The notes beneath the pieces were generated by a model. The model made no database searches. It had not been told where the DNA came from and saw only the letters and a program-made list of their open reading frames with translations. Both the position numbers and the translations under genes were made by a program. Source: JAHQVI01 sp963727575 (lineage in GTDB: Bacteria; Pseudomonadota; Alphaproteobacteria; Rhizobiales; Rhodomicrobiaceae). Taken from it: a stretch of 64,000 nt of DNA. The DNA lies in assembly GCA_963727575.1 (NCBI GenBank), contig CAVSIA010000001.1:77479-141478 (forward strand), read 5' to 3'. Numbering within the stretch: the stretch's first letter is position 1; every line of letters starts with the position of its first letter. Below, in pieces: positions 1-11,569 of the stretch.

Positions 1-938
1 AGGTTTTCCGGTGTCAGATCCGCGATCTGCCAGTAGTGGAAGATGCCGTGCTCGTTCAGCTTCGCCGACCAGCTCTTGCCGACGCCGGTAAGCTTGGTCA
101 GATCATCGGCGTCGCCTTCCGGTGCGGACAGCGGGGTAAAGCCGGAAATCTGGCTCGGACCGGCCTCCGCCGGGGCAGCGGCCGGGGCGCTGGTCAGAAC
201 TTCCGGAACAGGCTCGGCGGAAGCACCGATGTCGATGCCGCCCTTCACCGCCGCGCGTTCGATACCGTCCAGAGCGGCACGCGCGATCAGGTCGCAATAC
301 AGCGTGATCGCACGGCCGGCATCGTCATTGCCCGGGATGAGGTGGTCGATATGATCCGGGTCGGAATTGCTGTCGACGATGGCTACGACCGGGATACCCA
401 GCTTCTTCGCCTCGGCGACCGCGATCTGTTCCTTGTTCGTGTCGATGATGAACATCAGATCCGGCAGCCCGCCCATATCGCGGATGCCGCCGAGCGCCAG
501 CTCCAGCTTGTCGCGCTCGCGGGTGAGGTTCAAAAGCTCCTTCTTGGTCAGGCCCTGGGCGCTGCCGCCGAGCATCTCGTCGAGCTGGCGCAGACGCCTG
601 ATCGAATTGGTGATGGTCTTCCAGTTCGTCAACATGCCGCCGAGCCAGCGATGGTTGACGAAATATTGCGCGGACCGCTTCGCTGAATCGGCGATGGCCT
701 CGGCCGCCTGGCGCTTGGTGCCGACGAACAGCACGCGCCCGCCACGGGCCACGATCTCGCTCACCGTCACCAGCGCCTGATGCAGCAGCGGCACGGTCTG
801 GGCGAGGTCGATGATGTGAATATTGTTACGGTCGCCGAAAATGAAGCGCTCCATTTTCGGGTTCCAGCGATGGGTCTGATGGCCGAAGTGAACGCCAGCT
901 TCGAGCAACTGACGCATCGTGAATTGTGGCAGCGCCAT
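1..938 (-). CDS. rpsB: 30S ribosomal protein S2, 3' end cut by window edge
   Basis: Component of the small ribosomal subunit that binds near the head-platform junction. The translation starts MALPQFTMRQLLEAGVHFGH and keeps classic S2 blocks such as HRWNPKM, GTKRQA, NHRWLGGMLTNW and DTNKEQIAVAEA. The ATG lies at the high-coordinate end and is preceded by AGGAGAG about 8 bases upstream, which fixes the start. After residue 255 or so the protein carries an Ala/Pro/Glu linker and then DDLTKLTGVGKSWSAKLNE, a helix-hairpin-helix-like C-terminal extension as seen in alphaproteobacterial S2 proteins. At least 312 residues are present and the reading frame leaves the window still open, so the true C-terminus is not visible. 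Confidence 0.97.
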   Translation of the reverse strand, partial: MALPQFTMRQLLEAGVHFGHQTHRWNPKMERFIFGDRNNIHIIDLAQTVPLLHQALVTVSEIVARGGRVLFVGTKRQAAEAIADSAKRSAQYFVNHRWLGGMLTNWKTITNSIRRLRQLDEMLGGSAQGLTKKELLNLTRERDKLELALGGIRDMGGLPDLMFIIDTNKEQIAVAEAKKLGIPVVAIVDSNSDPDHIDHLIPGNDDAGRAITLYCDLIARAALDGIERAAVKGGIDIGASAEPVPEVLTSAPAAAPAEAGPSQISGFTPLSAPEGDADDLTKLTGVGKSWSAKLNEHGIFHYWQIADLTPEN

Positions 939-984
939 GGGCCTGCTCTCCTGTTTTCCGGTTGGTCCTCCGCGGAAATTTGTC

Positions 985-1006
985 GCCGGCCTTTCGTCAG
1001 GCCGGC
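985..1006 (-). promoter_or_regulatory. Hairpin in the rpsB 5' leader
   Basis: A near-perfect inverted repeat (arms GCCGGCC and GGCCGGC, 8-base loop) lies in the untranslated leader between the predicted rpsB promoter and its ribosome-binding site. S2 operons are known to be autoregulated at the leader in other bacteria, so an S2-binding role is possible, but nothing in the sequence proves it. No T-run follows it, which speaks against a simple terminator. Confidence 0.4.
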
Positions 1007-1073
1007 CACCGGATCGAATGAATAAAGCCCAAAGGACCCTTCACCCGTGGATTCCGCGTGTGTGATGGTTGGG

Positions 1074-1102
1074 TTTATAGGGTGAGTTGGCCGGTTTTGC
1101 AA
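1074..1102 (-). promoter_or_regulatory. Sigma70-type promoter of rpsB
   Basis: On the minus strand a -35 box TTGCAA (1097-1102) and a -10 box TATAAA (1074-1079) are separated by exactly 17 bases. Both match the housekeeping consensus at 5 of 6 positions. The site gives a leader of about 130 bases before the rpsB start codon. Confidence 0.65.
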
Positions 1103-1216
1103 GACACCTATGGCGCGGACAACCCTTATGGGCGGGCGCGGTCCGAGCGAACCGAAACGCCGCGAGGGGCGAAACTCTCACGCCCGCGCGGCGTTGGCCG
1201 ATAAAGGAGACAGCCC

Positions 1217-1872
1217 ATGCCCAAACCGAGCAAACGCGCCATCGTCCGCGCAGTCATGCAGCGTCACCCGAAAAGCTATGCCGACGAGCTGCGCATCGAC
1301 CTCAGCAAGAACACCCCCGCCCCGCTCTATCAGTGGCTGATCGTGTCGCTGCTGTTCAGCGCGCGGATCAGCGCCGACATCGCTCAGGCGGCGGCGAAGG
1401 CGCTGCTCAAGCAAGGCTGGCGGACGCCGAAAGCCATGGCCGCGACGAGCTGGGAGGAGCGCACCAGGGTGCTCAACCGGTCCGGCTATGCCCGCTACGA
1501 CGAGAGCACCTCCCGCTTCATCGCCGACACCACCGGCATGGTGCGCGAGCGCTATGACGGCGACCTGCGCAAGCTGCGCGAAGCGGCCGAGCGCGACCCG
1601 GAGCGCGAGCGGGAGCTATTGAAAAAGTTCAAAGGCATCGGCGACATCGGCGCGGACATCTTCCTCCGCGAGGCGCAAGTCGCGTGGGACGAGCTTTATC
1701 CGTTTGCGGACACGCGGGCGGTCGCGGCGGCGGAGAAGCTGGGGTTGGGCGGCGATGCTGAAGGCGCTGGCGAAGTTTGGTGAGCCGGGAGGAGCTGCCG
1801 AGACTGCTGACGGCGCTGGTGCGCGTGGATTTGGGGAAGGAGACGGACGAGGTGCTGAAGCAGGTGGCTTGA
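1217..1872 (+). CDS. Helix-hairpin-helix (endonuclease III-like) protein, frame broken twice
   Basis: The protein of about 218 residues resembles the HhH-GPD base-excision fold: a helical N-terminus, then the hairpin KGIGDIGADIF near residue 139 and the segment YPFADTRAV, where the Asp matches the conserved aspartate of endonuclease III. The lysine that endonuclease III uses for its lyase step (GRK/GxK context) is not present; the hairpin reads GIGDIG. It may therefore be a monofunctional glycosylase or a non-catalytic DNA binder. The frame breaks near 1758 and again in a TTT run near 1777; repairing both gives a smooth C-terminus that ends LKQVA. Start chosen at ATG 1217 with AAGGAGA upstream. 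The family is common in Rhizobiales but its substrate is not known to me. Confidence 0.7.
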
Positions 1873-2153
1873 TGGCGGGTCCGGGCGGCGTCCTTTGGAA
1901 CAGCCGTGGCTCGCGCCACGTTTTTTAGGCCAGGAAAAGAGCGTTCGCCAAAAGACACGCGCTTACATCGCCACCCTGCTCGCCATGATGATCTCCGTCG
2001 TGCTGTTCGGAAGCTCGGCGGCGGCGATATGACCATTCCGGAGCTGAGACGGCGGCAGGCTACTGGTTTCCGGTCGCCGCCGTTGCGAGCATTGTCGTTG
2101 CATCGGTGGTTGGCTGGTTCATGGCGCCGCGCTTGCGGACGAGACAGGAATAG
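1872..2153 (+). CDS. Possible small inner-membrane protein, frame broken twice
   Basis: Candidate only. The ATG overlaps the TGA of the upstream HhH gene (TGATG), which suggests translational coupling. The open frame stops after 18 codons at a run of six T. One base change there leads into a hydrophobic stretch (YIATLLAMMISVVLFGSS), and one opposite change near 2029 leads into a second one (YWFPVAAVASIVVASVVGWF) that ends APRLRTRQE and a TAG. The two shifts cancel, so the span is 94 codons including the stop. Two membrane segments in two frames of one short region are hard to get by chance, but no family is recognised. Confidence 0.38.
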
Positions 2154-2396
2154 CCGTGCGCTCCCAATAGCCAATCTGGCTTGCACGCGACAGCAGATGC
2201 TCCAAGTCACGACTGCTGTAGCTGAGGTGAGAGCAGCTATCAACCTGTGCAAAAAACATCAGAACAACCAGAGTGCCACAAGGTCGTTCTTGTTTGCAGC
2301 CGAAAACTTCACTAAACGGTTTCATTGCGAACAAGACTTATTCGAAATTTCAGACAATAGATTTTTACAAATTTTGAAATACCCAGCGAAACAAAA

Positions 2397-2932
2397 ATGT
2401 TTTTAATCTATATTTTAGTAGGGGTCATTTTTGGCACAATTGGAATCAATGTTGCTAAGAATAGGGGGCAAAATCCTGCCTTATGGGGATTTTTGTGTTT
2501 CTTATTTCCGATTGCGCTGATATTTTTACTTCTTAGCGGCTCCCGGAGTTCACAAACTAATAGCGACATTATCAACAGATGGGACTCACTGGTTCGTTAC
2601 GACCCAGAGATAAAAGCTGCTGTTGAGCGGCTAAGTATTTATGGGCCTAAAGCGTTGAATTTATTTCAAAAATACTACAACGACGTTCAAGACAAGCAGG
2701 CCATTCCATTGATTACATCGGACATCATTGAGGAAATGGAGAATAGCAAAAAGGTGCCTCAAGGTTTTGAAAGATTTATTGAATATAAAGGCGCTCAAAT
2801 ATTTCGGTCTGGCAAGACTTACTGGCTCGACGGAGAATATTTCTTAAGTGTTTCCAACGCAAAAGCATATGCATCCCATGTCGCCAAAAAGAATCAGTTA
2901 ACTCCATCGTCCGACGGCAGCAAGCAGTTGGG

Positions 2933-2936
<4 letters not shown>
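2397..2936 (+). CDS. AT-rich membrane-anchored protein of unknown function
   Basis: A 179-residue protein with two N-terminal membrane helices (about residues 1-18 and 28-48) and a soluble part of about 130 residues with mostly helical, charged sequence and a tail with GKTYWLDGEYFLSV. I do not recognise a family. The gene and about 130 bases before it are clearly AT-rich, with codons such as TTA, ATA and AAT that neighbours avoid, so it looks like a recent arrival. The stop TAA overlaps the stop of dnaE on the other strand (2933-2936). No good ribosome-binding site is seen; the bases before the ATG are an A-rich run. Confidence 0.8.
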
Positions 2937-6426
<3,490 letters not shown>

Positions 6427-6970
6427 GTGCTTCTTCGAGTTCCTGCCGACGAATCCGGAAAACATTAACGGCAGATCACGATATTCTGGAACGCCCGGCA
6501 GACGTTTTTCGGCAACAGCCCTTGGGCGCCGTCGCAAATTAAGACCTAACACGTGGCAACGCTGAGCATGAAATAAAGCTTCAGCGGCCCCAATCCGCAA
6601 CCCGCTCCGGAAGTTGATTGTCCCGCTGAGTCGTCCCGGACGGCCAGTCGGTCGAGCCGGGACCCAATGGCAGACGCCGAAATGCAAGGAGTGGGCCCCG
6701 ACGCGATTTGGCCCGGTTCAATGCAGCGGCGACGCGGCGGGCGGTCACCGCATCATATCTTCGTACAGATCGGCCCATTCCCGCGCGATCAATCGAATCT
6801 TCCACGCGCGGCGACGGCGCTTGTGCCGGGAGGCTCACGACATTGGAATGCGGGATGACCGAAACAATCGCGTCAGGTGAGTCGGCCCCGGCTCGAGGCC
6901 GGGGCGACTACGGCGGGCTTGACGCTGGCGGCGCGCGGAACGCACCGCCAGAATTTCTGCTAAGCTTCGG
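6427..6970. other. Intergenic region between the SH3 gene and dnaE
   Basis: No convincing gene on either strand; short open frames here have neither family resemblance nor ribosome-binding sites. The only structure noted is the hairpin at 6881-6908. The dnaE promoter should lie in the low-coordinate part of this stretch, but no clear box pair was found. Confidence 0.5.
6881..6908. repeat. GC-rich palindrome, REP-like or terminator
   Basis: Inverted repeat with arms GTCGgCCCCGGC and GCCGGGGCGAC around a short CTCGAG centre, placed just after the SH3 gene on its strand. The motif resembles the GC palindromes often scattered between rhizobial genes. It has no T-run. Confidence 0.45.
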
Positions 6971-7624
6971 CTATCCGTGACGGAAACGACGTCCGTGATG
7001 GCCACGGCGATCATGGCCGCCGCGATGGTGACGGATGTTGTGGTGTCCGCGGTGGTGACGCCGCATGTGATGACGCTCGTGGTTTCGGCGATGATGATGA
7101 CGGTTCACATGGTGGCCGTCGTGGCGCCGATGGTGAACCCGGTTATGCCTGTGGTGCCGGTGATGGGCGCGGCCATGGTGCCGGCGGTGATGGGCGCGGT
7201 GGTGCCGGCGATGATGACCATGCCAGACCGAGCGCCAATGGTGGCGTTGGTGATACCAGGACCGGCCTTGATAGTAATCGTCCCAATAATTGCCGACGCT
7301 GAATGCGAGGATCGGCAGGTCGATCTCGGCGCCGTAGTCGAGGATCGGGACGTAGCGGTCGTGATAGGGGTAGGTCAGATAGGCTGAATAGACCCAGCCG
7401 CGGCTGCCCGCCCAGGACACGTCGCACCAGCGATAGCCACGCACGCAGCCATGGACGCGGACGCGCGACCCGTCATCGATGGTGGTGACGACCGGAAAGT
7501 TCGTGCTCGGCCCGGCGCGCATGTGCAGGGCGTTGGTGGTTCTCGCCGTATCGGCGGACGCGGCCGCCGGAAATGCGAGCGTCGCCAGGACGATGGCGGC
7601 GAGGAAGGGGATTATTCGCGGCAT
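6971..7624 (-). CDS. Secreted SH3b-domain protein with histidine/arginine-rich tail
   Basis: A 217-residue exported protein. Residues 1-24 form a signal peptide (cleavage after ASA). Residues 28-85 form a bacterial SH3 domain: NALHMRAGPSTNFPVV, DGSRVRVHGC, then YRWCDVSWAGSRGWVYS, the typical end of SH3_3. Residues 86-120 form a Tyr/Asp-rich spacer. From about residue 122 to the end roughly 40 percent of residues are His, mostly as HH pairs alternating with RR. SH3b domains often bind peptidoglycan or peptides in the envelope. A His-rich tail suggests binding of Ni, Zn or Cu, or pH-dependent binding to anionic polymers; this is inference. It stands between lolD and dnaE with its own intergenic spaces, so it is probably monocistronic. 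Confidence 0.88.
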   Translation of the reverse strand: MPRIIPFLAAIVLATLAFPAAASADTARTTNALHMRAGPSTNFPVVTTIDDGSRVRVHGCVRGYRWCDVSWAGSRGWVYSAYLTYPYHDRYVPILDYGAEIDLPILAFSVGNYWDDYYQGRSWYHQRHHWRSVWHGHHRRHHRAHHRRHHGRAHHRHHRHNRVHHRRHDGHHVNRHHHRRNHERHHMRRHHRGHHNIRHHRGGHDRRGHHGRRFRHG

Positions 7625-8029
7625 TTCGTTCTCCCTTGAGTGCCGGTCGATGTCGCCGCGCGCAACAGTGGGCCCCCGGCCCGAGCGGATCTGCCTCCGC
7701 CGCCGTTACACACGCGCATCGTGTTTGGTTTGCTCTTGGTGAACGGGTGGGCGCCGGGATCGGTTCCGGATTGTGTCGATTGACGGTAGAACGGGGTCGC
7801 GACGGGTTGCGGCACGGGCCCGTAAGCCGTTGAGATCGTAATGAGATGAGGCGCTGGGCACGGCTTTATCGGCCAATCCGCGCAGGGGCCGGACCACCGC
7901 TTCGTGAAGGCCGGTGGCGTGATACGCCCCGGATTCCCGCCTTCGCGGAATGACGGAAAAGCAGCGCGACGGATGCGGGGATGGGCGCGCCAACCTGCGC
8001 GCGGCGCTTCGCCCTCCAACCCTGATGGC
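7625..8029. other. Intergenic region between lolD and the SH3 gene
   Basis: No supported gene. It holds a REP-like element at 7930-7957. The rest shows no feature that I can name; a promoter for the SH3 gene should lie near 7630-7750. Confidence 0.5.
7930..7957. repeat. REP-like palindrome
   Basis: The segment reads GGATTCCCGCCTTCGCGGAA followed by TGACGG. This is the core of a very common intergenic repeat of Rhizobiales and relatives (form: cgtcattcc-cgc-hairpin-gcg-ggaatcc). Only one copy is seen in this window. Confidence 0.5.
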
Positions 8030-8765
8030 TCAGGACGCTTCCTGCGCCACGTTGGCGAATTTGTGCTCGACCAGCTTGCCGTTTTCCAGCCGCAGCACGC
8101 GGTCCATGCGCTGGGCCAGTTCGTGGTTGTGCGTGGCGATGATGGCGACGACGCCGGCCTTGCGGACGAATTGCAGGAGCTGCTGGAAGACGCGCTCGGC
8201 GGTCTCGGGGTCGAGATTGCCGGTCGGCTCGTCGGCGAGCAGGATCAGCGGGGCGTTGGCGACGGCGCGGGCGATGGCGACGCGCTGCTGCTCGCCGCCG
8301 GACAGCTCGGACGGGCCGGTGCGTCATGCGCTCCTTGAGGCCGAACACGGAGAGCAGGTCCGTGGCGCGCTTTTCCGCCTCCACGCGGCTGAGGCCGGCG
8401 ATACGCTGCGGGATGACGATGTTCTCCAGCGCGGTGAACTCGCCCAGCAGATGGTGAAACTGGTAGACGAAGCCGATATCGGTGCGGCGGATCCGGGTGC
8501 GTTCGCCGTCGCTCAGCGCCGCGCAGTCCCGCCCGCCGAGCATGATCGAGCCCTCTTCGGGCTTGTCGAGCAGTCCGGCGACCTGAAGCAGCGTCGACTT
8601 GCCGGCACCGGACGGGGCGACCAGCGCGACCGCCTCGCCTTCGTAGAAATCGGCCGATGCGCCGTCGAGCACGCGCAGTTCGCGGTCGCCCTGGCGGTAA
8701 TAGCGCTTCAGCTTGATCAGTCTGAGGATCGGGGTTCGGATGCGCTGGTCCACGACACTACTCAT
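8030..8765 (-). CDS. lolD: Lipoprotein-releasing system ATP-binding protein LolD, one frame break
   Basis: ATPase of the LolCDE complex, which extracts outer-membrane lipoproteins from the inner membrane. Walker A is APSGAGKSTLL (about residue 50), the Q-loop region reads GFVYQFHHLLGEFTALENI, and after one frame break near 8314 the protein continues with the ABC signature ELSGGEQQRVAIARA, Walker B LILLADEPTGNLD and the switch ATHN. It ends NVAQEAS. The ATG overlaps the end of lolC by 8 bases (ATGAGTAG), so the two are co-translated. The expected 227-240 residues are all there once the single extra base is removed. Confidence 0.93.
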
Positions 8766-10028
8766 ATCTCAAAGCCTCGACAGGATCGAGACGCGCCGCG
8801 CGCCAGGACGGATAGAGCGTCGCCACGATGGACAGCGTCAGCGCCATGATACCACCGAGGTGACCTCGCGCAGATCCATCTCGGCCGGCATGCGCGTCAG
8901 AAAATAGACGTCCGGCGAGAACAGCTCGGTGCGCGTCAGCCAGGCGACGCCCTGGCGGATCTCTTCGATGTTGGTGCAGACCAGAACGCCGAGCAGCAGC
9001 CCGGCCAGCGTGCCGATGATGCCGATGCTGGCGCCGGTGATGAAGAACACGCGCATGATCGCGCCGCGGCTCGCCCCCATGGTGCGCAAAATGCCGATGT
9101 CGCGGCCCTTGTCCTTCACCAGCATGATCAGGCCGGAAATGATATTGAGCGCGGCGACGAGAACAATCAGGGTCAGAATCAGGAACATCACGTTTCGTTC
9201 TACCTGAAGCGTGTTGTAGAAGGTGGCGTTGCGCTCGCGCCAGTCGGTGATGAACATCTCCTCGCCCGCCGCCGCCGAGATCAGCGGCTTCATGGCATCG
9301 ACATCGTCGGGATTTTTCGACCAGCACCTCGACGACATGGGCGGCGTCGCCGACATTGAAGAATTTCTGCGCCTCGCCAAGCGGCAGGAAGGCGATGGTG
9401 GCGTCGTACTCCGACATGCCGATCTCGAAGATCGCCGTGATCGGATAGCGTTTTACGCGCGGAGCGGTGCCGAACGGGGTCGAGGCGCCGCGCGGCGCGA
9501 CCACGGTGATCTGATCGCCGAGCTGGGCGCCGAGCGTGTTGGCGAGGCGGATGCCGATGGCGATGCCGCCCGATGCGTCGAAGCCTTCGAGCGAGCCGAA
9601 GCGGATATTGGAGGAAACGCCGTGCAGCGCCTTCAGGTCGGCCTCGCGAATGCCGCGCACGAACACGCCGTTGGACGCCGAGCTTGTCGTGATCAGCGCC
9701 TGGCCCTCGACGATCGGAAAGGCGTTTTCGACGCCCTCGACGCGCTGCATCCGCGCGGGTGACCTCGGCGTAGTCGTTGAAATCGCGCGCCGAGCGGGCG
9801 GACCAGCATATGGCCGTTGAGGCCGAGAATCTTGCTGAACAGCTCAATGCGGAAGCCGTTCATCACCGACATGACGATGATCAGCGTGGCGACGCCGAGC
9901 ATGATGCCGACGAAGGAGAACCCGGCGATCACCGAGATGAACCCCTCCCTGCGCCGCGCGCGCAGATAGCGCAGGGCGAGCATCCATTCGAATGGCGCGA
10001 AGGGCCGTGTTTCGGCGGCGGTGTTCAC
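8758..10028 (-). CDS. lolC: Lipoprotein-releasing system permease LolC/LolE, about four frame breaks
   Basis: Inner-membrane permease of the Lol system. The N-terminus has the family opening FEWMLALRYLRARRREGFIS and a first membrane helix, then a large periplasmic domain (ENAFPIVEGQALI, VFVRGI, PYNTL-type end ATFYNTLQVERNVMFL), then three C-terminal helices with VKDKGRDIGILRTMGASRG, and ends DPVEALRYE. Start is GTG 10028. The frame breaks near 9800, near 9760, in a five-A run near 9313 (one A missing) and near 8858. About 423 residues in total, which is normal. It lies 7 bases after proS and overlaps lolD, so proS-lolC-lolD form one operon. Confidence 0.92.
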
Positions 10029-10035
10029 GTTTTCC

Positions 10036-11389
10036 CTACTTCCCCGTAGTGCCCGACGGTAGAGAGAGCCTTTTTTGAAGCGTTTTTATGGCAGTTTCGA
10101 GGTTCAGAGTCTCGCGTTCTCCGGTCGCACGGTTCTTCAGCTCGAACTCGCCCTTCTCCAGCGCCTTGGGCCCGACGATCACCTGCCAGGGCAGGCCGAT
10201 CAGGTCCATGGTCTTGAATTTGCCGCCGGCGCGCTCGTCGGTGTCGTCATAAAGCACCTCGATCCCGGCAGCGTTCAGCCCGTCGTAAAGCTTGGCGCAA
10301 GCCTCGTCGGTGCCGGGGTCGCCGGCCTTGAGATTGAGCAGGCCGACCTGGAACGGCGCCACGGCCGCGGGCCAGATGATCCCGGCCTCGTCATGGCTGG
10401 CCTCGATAATGCGCGCCGACCAGCCGCGAGACGCCGATCCCATAAGAGCCGCTCTCGATGAGGATCAGATTGCCGTCCGGCCCCTGAACCTGCGCCTTCA
10501 TCGGCTTGGAATATTTGCTGCCGAAGAAGAAAATATGGCCGACCTCGATGCCGCGCGCGGACAGGCGGTCTTTTTCCGCCACTTCCTTCTCGAAGCGCGC
10601 CTGCTCGTGCTTTTCCTCGGTCGCGGCATAGGGGCCCGTCCATTGCGCGACGATCGGCGACAGGTCCTTGTCGTAGTCGGTGTCCACGGAGGGCACCTCC
10701 ATCTCCGTCAGCGCGCGATCGCAGAAGACCTGGCTCTCGCCGGTCTTGGCGAGGATGATGAATTCGTGGCTGAGGTCGCCGCCGATGGGGCCGGTGTCCG
10801 CGCGCATCGGGATCGCCTTGAGCCCCATGCGGTGGAAGGTGCGCAGGTAAGCGACGAACATCTTGTTGTAGGAGTGGCGCGCGGCTTCCTCGGACAGGTC
10901 GAATGAATAGGCGTCCTTCATCAGGAATTCGCGGCCGCGCATCACGCCGAAACGCGGGCGGATCTCGTCGCGGAACTTCCACTGGATGTGATAGAGATTG
11001 CGCGGCATGTCGCGATAGGACTTTACGCCATCGCGGAAAATCTGGGTGATCTGCTCTTCGTTGGTGGGGCCGTAGAGCATGTCGCGCTCGTGGCGGTCCT
11101 TGATACGCAGCATCTCGGCGCCGTAATCGTCGTAGCGCCCGCTCTCGCGCCAGAGATCGGCCGACTGGATCGTCGGCATCAACACCTCGATGGCGCCCGA
11201 GCGGTCCTGCTCCTCGCGAACGATCTGCTCGATCTTCTTCAGCACGCGAATGCCAAGCGGCAGCCAGGAATAGATGCCGGCGCTGGACTGGCGGATCATG
11301 CCGGCGCGCAGCATCAGCCGATGGGAGACGATCTCGGCCTCCTTGGGCTCGTCGCGCAGGATAGGCAGAAAATAGCGGCTCATGCGCAT
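10036..11389 (-). CDS. proS: Prolyl-tRNA synthetase (short alphaproteobacterial form), one frame break
   Basis: Charges tRNA-Pro with proline. The protein opens MRMSRYFLPILRDEPKEAEI and carries class II motif 1 (EVLMPTIQSADLW), motif 2 (WKFRDEIRPRFGVMRGREF) and motif 3 (SYGIGVSRL), then an anticodon-binding domain. It goes straight from motif 2 to motif 3 without the large editing insertion, the usual state in alphaproteobacteria, giving about 450 residues. Start placed at ATG 11389, which has GGAG at the right distance, in preference to the in-frame ATG at 11413. A single extra G near 10420 shifts the frame just after motif 3; the anticodon domain then follows intact. Confidence 0.95.
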
Positions 11390-11569
11390 GGCAGCGCTCC
11401 AGGCATCATTCATGTGTCAGATGACCGGCTCTTACCGGATCGCGCGCCGCGAGGCAATGGCGGCAAAAGGTTTTGCAGAAGCAGGGCGCCTCAGGAACAC
11501 ATGCTCGGCAATGTCGTGCTCAGCGCTGCAAAGTCCAACGGCCAACCGCGTCGCGGCTCCGCGTTGCTA

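Noticed and set aside
1906..2406. 166-codon open frame through the HhH/AT-rich junction
   Set aside because: Composition changes abruptly along it from Arg-rich to Lys/Asn-rich with the base bias of the DNA, and it has no ribosome-binding site; it is a chance frame across a compositional border.
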